This document shows positions 42,523-50,664 of a DNA stretch of 64,000 nt, in pieces. Source of the stretch: Rubrobacter marinus. GTDB lineage: Bacteria; Actinomycetota; Rubrobacteria; Rubrobacterales; Rubrobacteraceae. The position numbers and the translations under genes were made by a program. Below the pieces are notes generated by a model. That model did no database searches and had not been told where the DNA came from. It worked only from the letters and a program-made list of their open reading frames with translations. The first letter of the stretch is position 1. Each line of letters opens with the position of its first letter. The DNA lies in assembly GCF_011492965.1 (NCBI RefSeq), contig NZ_CP045121.1:1550001-1614000 (forward strand), written 5' to 3'.

Positions 42523-44046
42523 ATGACTAGGCTATACACACAGCCACGTGACGACACCGGCGCAAGGCTCCGGGTCCTCCTGGCCGGGCTCGTCCATCAA
42601 ACGAACACCTTCGCCGATGGACAGACGAATCTAGGAGACTTCGAGGTTCGGCGCGGTCAAGACATGCTTCGTGTCGAGGATGCTGCCTCTTCGATTGCTG
42701 GGGTACTTGAGGTCGCGCAAGCCAAGGGATGGGAACTCTTGCCCGTGGTGGATCTGCGAGCCCCGTCTAGCGCCACGGTCGCGGACGCCGTCGTGGAACT
42801 TTTCTGGGCCGAGTTCCGGGCGGTCGCGGACGCGGAGACGGACGAAGGCGTCGACGGGGTCTTCCTCGTCCTGCACGGGGCTATGGTTAGCGAGTCTTTG
42901 AATGACGTGGAGGGCGAGGTGTTGCGGCGTATTCGAGGTATAGACCACCTCTCCGACGCACCGGTCTGCGGTGTGTTCGACCTTCACGCCAACTTCACCG
43001 AAGCCATGGCCCGCCAATCCGACGGCCTCATCTCTTACCGCAGAAGTTTGGGCACGGACGCCAAGCAAGCCGCAGAGGACGCGGCCCTTTTGTTGGATGG
43101 GTTGATGCGTACCGAGCACCGCCCGACGACGCTCTGGGAGCACCCACCGCTCATGTGGCTTCCGAGTACTGTAGACACGGGTTCGCTACCCATGCGCGCG
43201 CTGGAAGAGCGCGCTCGCCGCATAGAGGCCGAGCTCCCGAGTACACCGGCCGTTAACGTGCTCGCCGGCTTCCCGTATGCGGATGTACCCGAGGCGGGGG
43301 TGAGCTTCTCCGCCGTCACCGACGGCGACCTAGAGTTAGCGCGCGCCACCTTAAGGGAGCTCAACGTGGTCGCGTCCTCCTTGCGCGAGGCGAGTACGCC
43401 GACCCTTTCGGCGTTGGAAGAGGCGATGGCGCGGTTGGACAGCCACGACGAGGGGCCGGTGCTCCTCATCGAGTCTTCGGACAACGTGGGGGCGGGGGCA
43501 CCGGGGGACGGAACGCAGGTCTTGCGCGCGCTAGTGGAGCACGACGTGCCCAAGGCAGGCGTCATCATCAACGACCCGGAGAGTGTGGTGACCCTAGAGG
43601 ATGCTGATCCTGGCGGGCGCCATGCGCTGGTAATCGGTGGTAAGAGCGGGGGGGATTGGGCGGAGCCGCTGCCGCTCGAGGTGGAGGTCTTGTCTAGAAG
43701 CCACGGCCGGTTCGAGGCGGAGATTCGGGAAGGCACCCTTGCCGGGTCATCCAGCAGAGAGATTCACATGGGCCCGTGCGCCCTCGTCCGGCACGGGGGC
43801 GTGACCATACTACTGACAAGCCGCAGGACGCCTCCCTTCGACCTCGCGCAGTGGCGGAGCCAGGGCGTCGATCCCGAAGATCTCTTCGTGATCGCCGTCA
43901 AGGCTGCTACAGAGCACAGGCTAGCATACGGACCCATAGCGAAGGCCAGCTATATTCTGGACCTCCCAGGACCGTGCGCCGAGAACCTCGAGCGCCTGCC
44001 CTTCGAGAGCGTGAGCCGACCCATCTATCCGTTGGACAAGCTGTAG
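42523..44046 (+). CDS. M81 family metallopeptidase (microcystinase C/MlrC-like)
   Basis: 507 residues. N-terminal domain with RVLLAGLVHQTNTFA (metal-ligand His), GVFLVLHGAMV, and CGVFDLHANFTEAM (Asp and His ligands), then ISYRRSLGTDAKQAAEDAA and GFPYADVPEAGVS. C-terminal domain has VLLIESSDNVGAGAPGDGTQVLRAL and INDPESV. The motif set is that of MlrC-related hydrolases, which break linear peptides or amides. ATG 42523 is preceded by AAGGAGCCTGGGTT. Stands alone. Catalysis on amides would suit the catabolic locus further right, but no link is shown. Confidence 0.9.
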   Translation: MTRLYTQPRDDTGARLRVLLAGLVHQTNTFADGQTNLGDFEVRRGQDMLRVEDAASSIAGVLEVAQAKGWELLPVVDLRAPSSATVADAVVELFWAEFRAVADAETDEGVDGVFLVLHGAMVSESLNDVEGEVLRRIRGIDHLSDAPVCGVFDLHANFTEAMARQSDGLISYRRSLGTDAKQAAEDAALLLDGLMRTEHRPTTLWEHPPLMWLPSTVDTGSLPMRALEERARRIEAELPSTPAVNVLAGFPYADVPEAGVSFSAVTDGDLELARATLRELNVVASSLREASTPTLSALEEAMARLDSHDEGPVLLIESSDNVGAGAPGDGTQVLRALVEHDVPKAGVIINDPESVVTLEDADPGGRHALVIGGKSGGDWAEPLPLEVEVLSRSHGRFEAEIREGTLAGSSSREIHMGPCALVRHGGVTILLTSRRTPPFDLAQWRSQGVDPEDLFVIAVKAATEHRLAYGPIAKASYILDLPGPCAENLERLPFESVSRPIYPLDKL

Positions 44047-44526
44047 GCGGTCAAGGACAGGCGTAGCGGCAAGACTCCTGGAAGGACTGGAAAAGCCGGC
44101 CTTCTTCTCCTCGCAACGTTTCCTGACCACTCCTTACGTGCGGCGTAGATTTGTGCTTAGGACGACGAGTGTTGCTAGAGGAAGGGGGAACAAAATCTTG
44201 GGTACGAGGGTGACGGCCAAGAGGGCAGGATAGCTCGACGATGGAGAGGCGTTCGTTTGAGCGACTATCTCGCTCGGAGAGGCACGTCGAAGGGGAAAGC
44301 GTAGGTCGACCGCGCTACTAGAGGCGGTGGCGGCCGAGCTGGCCTTCGACCTGGGAGCCGGAAATTTTCCGCCCCCAAATGCTAAGGCGATGCGCTCTCC
44401 CAGAGCGCAGCACCGAAGCACGCCCACCTCGATAAAAGCAGCGTGGCAACCTATTTGAAAAGGGGCATCTCGAACGCCTCATAGAATGCAGGACGACAGG
44501 GCTCGGCAGGACGACACCTCGCGACA
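44047..44526. other. Intergenic region
   Basis: About 480 bp between convergent M81 and XRE genes. Open frames are Ser/Arg-rich without RBS. No hairpin or gene supported. Confidence 0.35.
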
Positions 44527-44772
44527 TCATCGCTCGCCCTCGTCCGTTCTGCGTTCGAGCTCGCCGAAAAGGCTCGCCAGAGTAGTGTCGAGCGCCCTCG
44601 CTATGCGGTCCGCGGTCCCGATGGTGACGTTCCTCTCTCCCCGCTCGACCGAGCTGACGTAGGTCTGGTGCAGCCCCACCCTGAAGGAGAAGTCTTCTTG
44701 CGAGTAGCCCTTCTCCCGGCGCAGGCGTCGCACAAGCTCCCCGAACCTCTTCGCCAACTCCTCCTCGGCCAT
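44527..44772 (-). CDS. Single-domain XRE helix-turn-helix protein
   Basis: 81 residues: LAKRFGELVRRLRREKGYSQEDFSFRVGLHQTYVSSVERGERNVTIGTADRIARALDTTLASLF, a complete XRE/Cro-type five-helix DNA-binding domain and little else, followed by a charged tail. Typical of small repressors of mobile elements or restriction systems. Start ATG 44772; upstream RBS is weak. Divergent from the unknown gene at 44937, with a 165-bp A/T-richer gap (44773-44936) in which it may act. Confidence 0.88.
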   Translation of the reverse strand: MAEEELAKRFGELVRRLRREKGYSQEDFSFRVGLHQTYVSSVERGERNVTIGTADRIARALDTTLASLFGELERRTDEGER

Positions 44773-44936
44773 GTGACCGAGCGTAGGGAGCCGCGCGCCA
44801 AGAGTTTATAGACCAAACATAGTAAAACCTGCAAAACGGTGGTTTGTGGATCACCTCTGCGGTGCCCTTCCGGATATTGTCGCCCAATAGGGGTGCTCGG
44901 AAGGGACCGGACGACCTTTGGGAGAGGGGAGAGGGC

Positions 44937-45365
44937 ATGTCCGACGCCGAGCCCGATTTCGAGGTGGAGGCCGCGAGCTTGGGAGAGTTCCTGCGGTTGC
45001 TGAAGGAGCGGAGCGACGGATCGCTTGGCTGGCAAGGATACGGCTCCTCCGGGAGGGCGATCTTCGTGGCCAAGACGATGGATCGACGCCCTTCGTACTA
45101 TGGCTTCCCGCTGGTAAGACGTTACGTAGTTGCCGCCTTCGCCCATGGGAGGGACCGGTTCTCCTACACGAGGACAACCTCCAATGCCGTGGAACTGCCC
45201 GAGATGGTGGCCAGGATCGAGGACCGTCAGCAAGGGGCCTACGAGGAGGTCCGGGCGGAGATCGAACGGGGACTGGAAGACTCGGACCTCAACGTGTCCG
45301 TCCACGAAGGCTTCCTGCACCGCGCCGCGGACAACGGACGTGTTCGGCGCGATGAAGGAGGTTAG
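44937..45365 (+). CDS. Unknown protein divergent from XRE repressor
   Basis: 142 residues from ATG 44937 (GGGAGAGGGGAGAGGGC upstream). Mixed alpha/beta, acidic: MSDAEPDFEVEAASLGEFLRLLK, then SGRAIFVAKTMDRRPSYYGFPLVRRYVVAAFAHGRDRFSYTR and a helical EMVARIEDRQQGAYEEVRAEIERGLEDSDLN. No family recognised. The divergent arrangement with a small repressor and the closeness to the tRNA fragment suggest an accessory gene. The reading frame opens earlier (44844), but this start has the best RBS. Confidence 0.55.
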   Translation: MSDAEPDFEVEAASLGEFLRLLKERSDGSLGWQGYGSSGRAIFVAKTMDRRPSYYGFPLVRRYVVAAFAHGRDRFSYTRTTSNAVELPEMVARIEDRQQGAYEEVRAEIERGLEDSDLNVSVHEGFLHRAADNGRVRRDEGG

Positions 45366-45393
45366 CGCACGTGGAAGCACTCTAGTGAGCGGT

Positions 45394-45417
45394 GTCAGCA
45401 GTAGCGTCAGCAGTAGG
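45394..45417. repeat. Tandem 12-bp repeat
   Basis: GTCAGCAGTAGC followed directly by GTCAGCAGTAGG (one mismatch), in the gap just after the 44937 gene. Confidence 0.4.
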
Positions 45418-45449
45418 AGCGACACGGGGCGGTGCTTTGCGACAGCACG

Positions 45450-45467
45450 CGTACATTATAATGTACG
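45450..45467. promoter_or_regulatory. Perfect 18-bp A/T-centred palindrome
   Basis: CGTACATTATAATGTACG, perfect, 63 bp left of the tRNA fragment. Unusual in a 68-70% GC context. Could be an operator or an integrase/excisionase arm site. Confidence 0.4.
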
Positions 45468-45529
45468 ATTTACCTGCAAAGACGGTACTTGTCGTCATCC
45501 GGCGGTACCAGGCGAAACACGGCCGAATG

Positions 45530-45574
45530 TCACTCGTAATGAGCAGGTCAGCGGTTCGAGTCCGCTCGTCGGCT
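45530..45574 (+). other. 3' fragment of tRNA-Thr(CGU), probable integration (att) site
   Basis: From the anticodon arm on, this fits a tRNA: loop CTCGTAA (anticodon CGU, 45533-45539), 3' anticodon stem TGAGC, 5-nt variable loop AGGTC, T arm AGCGG-TTCGAGT-CCGCT, acceptor strand CGTCGGC and discriminator T, followed by a T-run (TCTTTTT). The 5' anticodon strand is only partly complementary (three of five pairs), and no D arm or 5' acceptor GCCGACG exists upstream. This is what an integrase leaves when it uses the tRNA 3' half as the crossover site. Confidence 0.65.
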
Positions 45575-45723
45575 CTCTTTTTGCCTCGTTTTGCAGGCAA
45601 CTCGCGGAGGGTTCGAGGGTTTGTCGCAAGCATAGTGGGCTTGTGGCGGCAATGGGAATTGTGAGCGCCGGTTTGTTGTAATTTGGTAGGCCCGTTGTTC
45701 ACCGGCGGTGTGACCGGGTGGCG

Positions 45724-46176
45724 TTAGGGGCCGGTGATCCTGGGGTCGAGATCCAGCGGCTCCGGCTCGGAGACGTCGATGTTCGCCAAGTTTGGGTGCG
45801 CCGGGTTGAGAAGGTAGTTGTGCTGGCCCCTCACCGTGACGCTCGGGACCTTGAGGGCCAGCGAGCGGCCCTCCGAGAGCCAGACGTCCCCGAGCCTCCG
45901 GGTGGACGGCGGGACGGGGTAGGTCCGCCAGTCGTCCGGCAGTGAAGAGGGCGGCAGAACCGCGATGGCGTCCCCGTACAGGGTCGCGGAGACGACCACG
46001 AAGGCGTCCAGCACCGCAGGGTCCTCCACGTGCAGCAGCTGTTCCAAGGCTGCGAGCGAGACGATCTCCGAGGCGTAGACTACCGCCCTGCCCTTGCTGT
46101 TCCAGCGTCCCCCGTAAAGACGCGCGCCCGCCCTGCCGAACGCCGTGTCCGCGTACCTCGGCGCGCAGACGCGCAA
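45724..46176 (-). CDS. RES domain toxin (NAD+ phosphorylase family)
   Basis: 150 residues. RES domain hallmarks: RYADTAFGRAGARLYGGRWNSKGRAVVYASEIVSLAALEQLLHV (the Arg, Tyr/Ser and Glu of the NAD+ pocket), then a mid-domain WRTYPVPPSTRRLGDVWLSEGRSLALKVPSVTV and NYLLNPAHP ending. RES toxins (MbcT, ParT) degrade or modify NAD+. The only start in frame is TTG 46176 and the usual N-terminal W-R motif is missing, so a few residues may be lost. Second gene of the pair, 33 bp after the antitoxin. Confidence 0.88.
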   Translation of the reverse strand: MRVCAPRYADTAFGRAGARLYGGRWNSKGRAVVYASEIVSLAALEQLLHVEDPAVLDAFVVVSATLYGDAIAVLPPSSLPDDWRTYPVPPSTRRLGDVWLSEGRSLALKVPSVTVRGQHNYLLNPAHPNLANIDVSEPEPLDLDPRITGP

Positions 46177-46209
46177 CGCCGTAACGTTGGCCAGGAATCG
46201 TGCCTAGCC

Positions 46210-46659
46210 CTAGGACGGGACGCCGTGCTCGATGCGCCCTATGAGGGCCACGACCTCCTGGGCGCCCACGTCCACGCGCGAGTAGTCCAGGGGCGCCTCG
46301 CCGTCCGACGCGACCTTCGGGGTGGAGAGCCGGCGGTCGGTCCTGTCGAGGTCGCCGCCGAAGAGGCCCAACGCCCTCCCGTAGACGCGCGAGAGCCTCG
46401 AGACCCTTTCGGACTCGTCGGGGTGGAGCCTGCCCTTCCGCTTGCGGCGGCTCGAGGTGCGCGGGTCGATCTGCACGAGGTCGGCCACCTCTCCCGCGCC
46501 CAGCCCGACGCTCTCCCTGAAGTTCTCGAGGACCTCGTACGGGAAGCCCTCGCCCACCCTACGGACCAGCTCCTCGTTCGTCCCGACCTCCTCCTCCATC
46601 CCGAGCAGACCGAACTCGGTCTCCGGAAGCCGGGAGCCGTCCCTGATCGTCTCCGCCAT
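46210..46659 (-). CDS. Xre/MbcA/ParS-type antitoxin (DUF2384)
   Basis: 149 residues from ATG 46659 (TTGGAGAGG upstream); ATG at 46692 is also in frame. Xre-like N-terminal half (EVLENFRESVGLGAGEVADLVQIDPRTSSRRKRKG), then the DUF2384 toxin-binding part with LSRVYGRALGLFGGDLDRTDRRLSTP and GAQEVVALIGRIEHG. In place of the common ALGG-x-P-x-x-x-L pattern it has L-x-T-P near the end. Antitoxin-first order and the adjacent RES gene define a type II toxin-antitoxin operon. The 20-bp imperfect palindrome upstream is a likely autoregulation site. Confidence 0.85.
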   Translation of the reverse strand: MAETIRDGSRLPETEFGLLGMEEEVGTNEELVRRVGEGFPYEVLENFRESVGLGAGEVADLVQIDPRTSSRRKRKGRLHPDESERVSRLSRVYGRALGLFGGDLDRTDRRLSTPKVASDGEAPLDYSRVDVGAQEVVALIGRIEHGVPS

Positions 46660-46691
46660 AACGAGCGCCTCTCCAAGAAGAACATGCACCA

Positions 46692-46711
46692 TGTCTACAA
46701 TACATAGGACA
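46692..46711. promoter_or_regulatory. Putative operator of the RES/Xre operon
   Basis: TGTC-TACAATACATAG-GACA, imperfect inverted repeat in an A/T-rich patch just upstream of the antitoxin start; overlaps the expected promoter. Confidence 0.35.
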
Positions 46712-47003
46712 TTTGGCCCTTAAGAGTCACCTGGCATAGGTTCGCGGGTTGTGGGGACTGCTCAAGTGACTGGACCTACCGGCGTCTCCGCCGGCGCACG
46801 CACGGCCGTGCCAGATCCCATGCTGCGTGGGGGGCGGCGCTTGTTCGAGTCTCGATGCCGACCTAAAATCCTCTCGGGATGGAAAGAGGAGGAAGCTTGA
46901 CTCCGTCGCTTCGGGCTCTTCGGACGCTCGTGCTCGTGCTCGCGCAGCCGCCCGCCTAGAGGCGAAAGCACGGCAAGGTTCCGTAATCAAGGAGGGAGCG
47001 TGA
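46712..47003. other. Intergenic region between divergent units
   Basis: Carries the promoter of the acylase gene. A short frame from TTG 46899, behind AGGAGGAAGC, encodes about 20 mostly hydrophobic residues; too short to call. Confidence 0.3.
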
Positions 47004-49346
47004 ATGGACGCCAAGCACCCTTATGCCGTCGAGGGCCTGAGCGGTCCGGTCGAGATCCTCGTGGACCGATGGGGCGTGCCGCACGTCTACGCCTCCTCGT
47101 CCGACGACGCCTTCTTCGCCCAGGGCTTCAACGCCGCCCGCGACCGCCTGTGGCAGATCGACCTGTGGCGCAGGCGCGGCCTCGGGCTCCTCGCCGAGGC
47201 CTTCGGACCCTCCTTCGTCGAGAAGGATAGGGCTTCCAGGCTCTTCCTCTACCGGGACGAGATGCGCCGCGAGTGGCTCTCCTACGGCTCGGACACGAAG
47301 CGCGTCGTCGCCGCCTTCGTACTCGGCGTCAACGAGTACGTGAGGCTCACCGAGGAGGATCCCAAACTCCTCCCGGAGGAGTTCCGCCTTGCGGGATACC
47401 GGCCCGCTTACTGGTCACCGGAGGACGTGGCCCGGATCCGGAGCCACGGCCTCTACAAAAACCTGACCTTCGAAGCCGAGCGCGCCCGCGTCCTGCGGGA
47501 GTTCGGCCCCGAGACGGACGAACTGAGGAGCCGCCTGGAACCGCCGCGCGAGGTCGAGGTGCCCGAGGGGCTCGACCTCTCCCTCATCCCCGACGACGTT
47601 CTCGCGGTGTACGCTCTCGCCACCACCCCGCCGGTGCTCGGGGCGGACGTCGCAGCGAATCCCGCGGGGGCCGAGAAGCCCCCGGAGGGCTCGAACAACT
47701 GGGTGGTCTCCCCTTCGCGCACCGCAACGGGGCGTCCGATCCTCGCCAACGATCCCCACCGGGCGCTCTCGGTGCCCTCCTTACGCTACGTGGCCCACCT
47801 CTCGGCCCCGGGGATGGACGTGATCGGGGCCGGCGAGCCCGCCCTGCCCGGCATCTCGATAGGCCACAACGGCAAGATCGCCTTCGGCCTCACCATCTTC
47901 TCCATCGACCAGGAGGACCTCTACGTCTACGAGACGAATCCAGAGAACCCGAACGAATACCGCTACAAAGGGCGCTGGGAGCCGATGGAGGTCGAGCACC
48001 AGAGCGTGCCGGTGAGGGACGGAGAGCCGGTAGAGGTAGAGATGAAGTTCACCCGTCACGGGCCGGTGGTCTACGAGGATCCCGGGAAGCACGTGGCCTT
48101 CGCGGTCAGGGCGGCGTGGCTGGAGCCGGGGATGGCCCCCTACCTCGGCAGCATGGACTACATGCGCGTGAAGGACTGGGACGGTTTCCTCGCGGCGATG
48201 AACCGGTGGGGCTCGCCCGGCGAGAACCAGGTCTACGCCGACGATGCGGGCAACATAGGCTGGAAGCCGGGCGGGCTGGTGCCGAGGAGGCCCAATTGGG
48301 ACGGCCTCCTGCCGGTCCCCGGCGACGGGCGCTACGAGTGGGACGGCTTCCTCGACGCCGACGAGCTGCCGGTGGAGTTCAACCCGCAACGGGGCTGGGT
48401 CGCCACCGCCAACCAGATGAACCTGCCGGAGGGCTACCCGCACGAGGAGAAGGGGGTTGGCTTCGAGTGGTACGCCCCCTACCGCTACGAGCGGGTTTCC
48501 GAGGCGCTCGAGGGCGTCGAGGGCCACGCGCTGGGGGACTCCGTCAGCTTGCAGAACGATCACCTCTCCGTGCCGGCCCGACGCATCTGCGCCCGGCTGG
48601 ACGGCGTGCGCTGCGACGACCCGAAGACCGAGGAGGCGCTGGGGATGCTGCGGGGCTGGGACCACGTGCTCTCGCCCGACTCGGCGCCCGCGGCGCTCTT
48701 CGAGGTGTGGTACCGGCTCTACCTGCGGCCCGCGCTCTTCGAGAGGGCGCTGGAGGGGACCGTGCCGCCCGAGAAGCTGGCCGATGCGGTCGCCGCGGCA
48801 ACGCCGCTCGAGGACCTGGCGGCGGACGCCCGGGCGGACCTGGACCTCCTGGAGAAACCGGACGGGAGGCTCGGCCCCGAGCCCGAGAAGACGCTGGTGG
48901 AGATCGTGGTGTCGAGCCTGGGACGGGCGGTCGAGCACCTGGAGGGGCTGTTGGGGTCCGACCGGAAGGGATGGGAATGGGGGAGGCTCCACCACTCCCT
49001 CCTTACGCACCCCCTCTCGGCGCTCGTCGACGAGGAGAAGCGCGAGCGGCTGAACGTCGGGCCGGCGCCGCGCGGGGGGAGCGGGGACACGGTGGGCAAC
49101 ACCGCCTACCGGGCGGACTTCCGCCAGACCGGGGGCTCGTCTTTCCGCATCGTGGTCGACGTCGGGGAGTGGGACGGCTCCCTTTTCATGAACTCGCCGG
49201 GTCAGTCCGGGGACCCCGAGAGCCAGCATTATTCGGACCTGTTCGAGGGTTGGGCCGAGGGAGGAGCGTTCCCGCTCCTGTACTCGAGGGAGGAGGTCGA
49301 GGAGGCGACCGAGGCGAGGATCGTACTGGAGCCGAAGGGGCCGTAA
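47004..49346 (+). CDS. Penicillin acylase family Ntn-hydrolase (peptidase S45)
   Basis: 780 residues, translated as one chain that self-cleaves into alpha and beta subunits. The alpha part begins VEILVDRWGVPHVYASSSDDAFFAQGFNAARDRLWQIDLWRRRGLGLLAE, a family hallmark. The new N-terminal nucleophile is Ser230 in PPEGSNNWVVS; further motifs are NDPHRALSVPSLRY, GISIGHNGKIAFGLT, and the Asn in ENQVYADDAGNIGW. No signal peptide, so it acts in the cytosol, unlike secreted penicillin G acylases. Substrates are N-acyl compounds (quorum-signal lactones, N-acyl amino acids). AAGGAGG lies 12 nt before ATG 47004. 58 bp ahead of the deacetylase gene. Confidence 0.9.
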   Translation: MDAKHPYAVEGLSGPVEILVDRWGVPHVYASSSDDAFFAQGFNAARDRLWQIDLWRRRGLGLLAEAFGPSFVEKDRASRLFLYRDEMRREWLSYGSDTKRVVAAFVLGVNEYVRLTEEDPKLLPEEFRLAGYRPAYWSPEDVARIRSHGLYKNLTFEAERARVLREFGPETDELRSRLEPPREVEVPEGLDLSLIPDDVLAVYALATTPPVLGADVAANPAGAEKPPEGSNNWVVSPSRTATGRPILANDPHRALSVPSLRYVAHLSAPGMDVIGAGEPALPGISIGHNGKIAFGLTIFSIDQEDLYVYETNPENPNEYRYKGRWEPMEVEHQSVPVRDGEPVEVEMKFTRHGPVVYEDPGKHVAFAVRAAWLEPGMAPYLGSMDYMRVKDWDGFLAAMNRWGSPGENQVYADDAGNIGWKPGGLVPRRPNWDGLLPVPGDGRYEWDGFLDADELPVEFNPQRGWVATANQMNLPEGYPHEEKGVGFEWYAPYRYERVSEALEGVEGHALGDSVSLQNDHLSVPARRICARLDGVRCDDPKTEEALGMLRGWDHVLSPDSAPAALFEVWYRLYLRPALFERALEGTVPPEKLADAVAAATPLEDLAADARADLDLLEKPDGRLGPEPEKTLVEIVVSSLGRAVEHLEGLLGSDRKGWEWGRLHHSLLTHPLSALVDEEKRERLNVGPAPRGGSGDTVGNTAYRADFRQTGGSSFRIVVDVGEWDGSLFMNSPGQSGDPESQHYSDLFEGWAEGGAFPLLYSREEVEEATEARIVLEPKGP

Positions 49347-49404
49347 GTTTGCTCCGAGGGTCGGGGCACGGGGCAGAGGAACACGAGGAAAGGAGACGCA
49401 GGTC

Positions 49405-50325
49405 ATGGGACACCTAAACCTCCCGGAGGGGAAGAAGATCGCCGTCAACCTGGGTGTGGACTTCGACGCGCAGTCGTTGTGGCTGGGCGCGTTCAACATG
49501 CCGACGCCGGCGATGATGGCGCGCGGAGAGTTCGGCGCCGAGGTCGGCACGCCGCGGCTTCTGGAGCTCTACGAGAAGTACGGCATCAAGACGACCTGGT
49601 TCACGCCGGGACACACGATCGACACCTTCCCCGACGTCTGCAAGCGCATCCTCGACGAGGGGCACGAGTTCGGCCACCACGGCTACTACCACGAGAACCC
49701 GACGAAGATCGAGCGCGACACCGAGGAGCGGCTCATGCAGCTCGCGCTCGACACGTTCGACAAGCGTCTCGGCATCCGGCCGCGCGGCTACCGCTCGCCG
49801 TACTGGGATTACAGCGAGAACACCCTCGACCTGATCGAGCAGTTCGGCTTCGAGTACGACAGCAGCCTGATGGCGCGCGACCTCGTCCCGTATCGGCCGC
49901 GACGCTGGCAGGTCAACTGGGAGAAGGGGAACGTGCCCGGCAAGGCGAGCCACGTCCTCGAGATCCCGGTCAACTGGTACCTCGACGACTTCCCGCCGCT
50001 GGCCTACGTCACCGGCATCCAGGCGGGCATGCAGGACTCGGAGACGATCCTCAAGCGCTGGAGGGACATCTTCGACTACGCTTACGAGCGCGTCCCCAAC
50101 GCCTGCTACGCCGTCGCCGTGCACCCGCAGATTATCGGCCAGGCCCACCACATGTTGTTCTTCGAGAAGCTGGTGGAGTACATAGCCCAGAAGGACGGCG
50201 TCTGGTTCGCCACCTGCTCCGAGATCTTCGACGCCTGGGTGGACGACGACGAGGACAGGCGCCTCATGGAGGCCGAGGACGTGCGCGGCGTCGAAGAGGC
50301 TCCCGTCGGTTCGGGCTTCCGGTAG
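49405..50325 (+). CDS. NodB-domain polysaccharide deacetylase / PuuE-like hydrolase
   Basis: 306 residues. Metal motif IAVNLGVDFDAQS (Asp), HEFGHHGYYHENPTKI (two His), RSPYWDYSENTLDLIEQFGFEYDSS, and a late HPQIIGQAHHMLFFEKLVEYI. The YYHE and RSPYWDYS forms are those of the cyclic-imidase/PuuE-HpPgdA branch of the NodB fold rather than classical chitin deacetylases. Together with amidohydrolase and hydantoinase neighbours it may open a cyclic amide, which is inference. ATG 49405 has GGAAAGGAG upstream. Likely cotranscribed with the acylase; ended by a hairpin. Confidence 0.85.
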   Translation: MGHLNLPEGKKIAVNLGVDFDAQSLWLGAFNMPTPAMMARGEFGAEVGTPRLLELYEKYGIKTTWFTPGHTIDTFPDVCKRILDEGHEFGHHGYYHENPTKIERDTEERLMQLALDTFDKRLGIRPRGYRSPYWDYSENTLDLIEQFGFEYDSSLMARDLVPYRPRRWQVNWEKGNVPGKASHVLEIPVNWYLDDFPPLAYVTGIQAGMQDSETILKRWRDIFDYAYERVPNACYAVAVHPQIIGQAHHMLFFEKLVEYIAQKDGVWFATCSEIFDAWVDDDEDRRLMEAEDVRGVEEAPVGSGFR

Positions 50326-50339
50326 GCCGCGAGCACCGC

Positions 50340-50368
50340 GCGGCTTGGGGATCGCTCCCCCAAGCCGC
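50340..50368 (+). terminator. Hairpin terminator after the deacetylase gene
   Basis: 11-bp perfect inverted repeat (50340-50350 with 50358-50368), 7-nt loop. Confidence 0.55.
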
Positions 50369-50593
50369 TCCTCGCGGAGTTCGTGAGGCCCATGCGCCAG
50401 CCCGGCCCCGACTGCGACTCCTTGGAGCTCGGGGGTTACCGGCTCGTGCGGACGTTCGTCCCGCAGCGGTCAGTCTTTGGCTCAAAGGGGCCCGTGTTGC
50501 GGCACGGGTATAGGCGTGACCGCGGCGCGCTCGTCCTCCTCTCGGATCTCCGACCCCGCACCAGGTCCCGTGCCCGCCCGGTCGCCTTGCGGG
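50369..50593. other. Intergenic region between convergent genes
   Basis: Part of a 339-bp gap bounded by the hairpins at 50340 and 50594. No gene found. Confidence 0.35.
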
Positions 50594-50634
50594 CTACCGA
50601 CACCCGAGGCACGGAGAGCCTCGGGTGTCGGTAG
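50594..50634. terminator. Bidirectional hairpin terminator
   Basis: 17-bp perfect inverted repeat (50594-50610 with 50618-50634), 7-nt loop, midway between the convergent deacetylase and amidohydrolase genes. Confidence 0.7.
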
Positions 50635-50664
50635 AACGGCCGGTGCAACGACCCCCGCTGCGTC

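Noticed and set aside
45785..45800. A possible island motif copy, GCCAAGTTTGGGTGCG
   Set aside because: Lies within the RES coding sequence and matches only the left half.
46899..46958. A 20-codon leader peptide (TTG start behind AGGAGG) before the acylase gene
   Set aside because: Too short to distinguish from chance, and there is no attenuator-like hairpin after it.
47781..49550. A 589-codon minus-strand frame opposite the acylase
   Set aside because: Shadow of the S45 gene, no motif or RBS.
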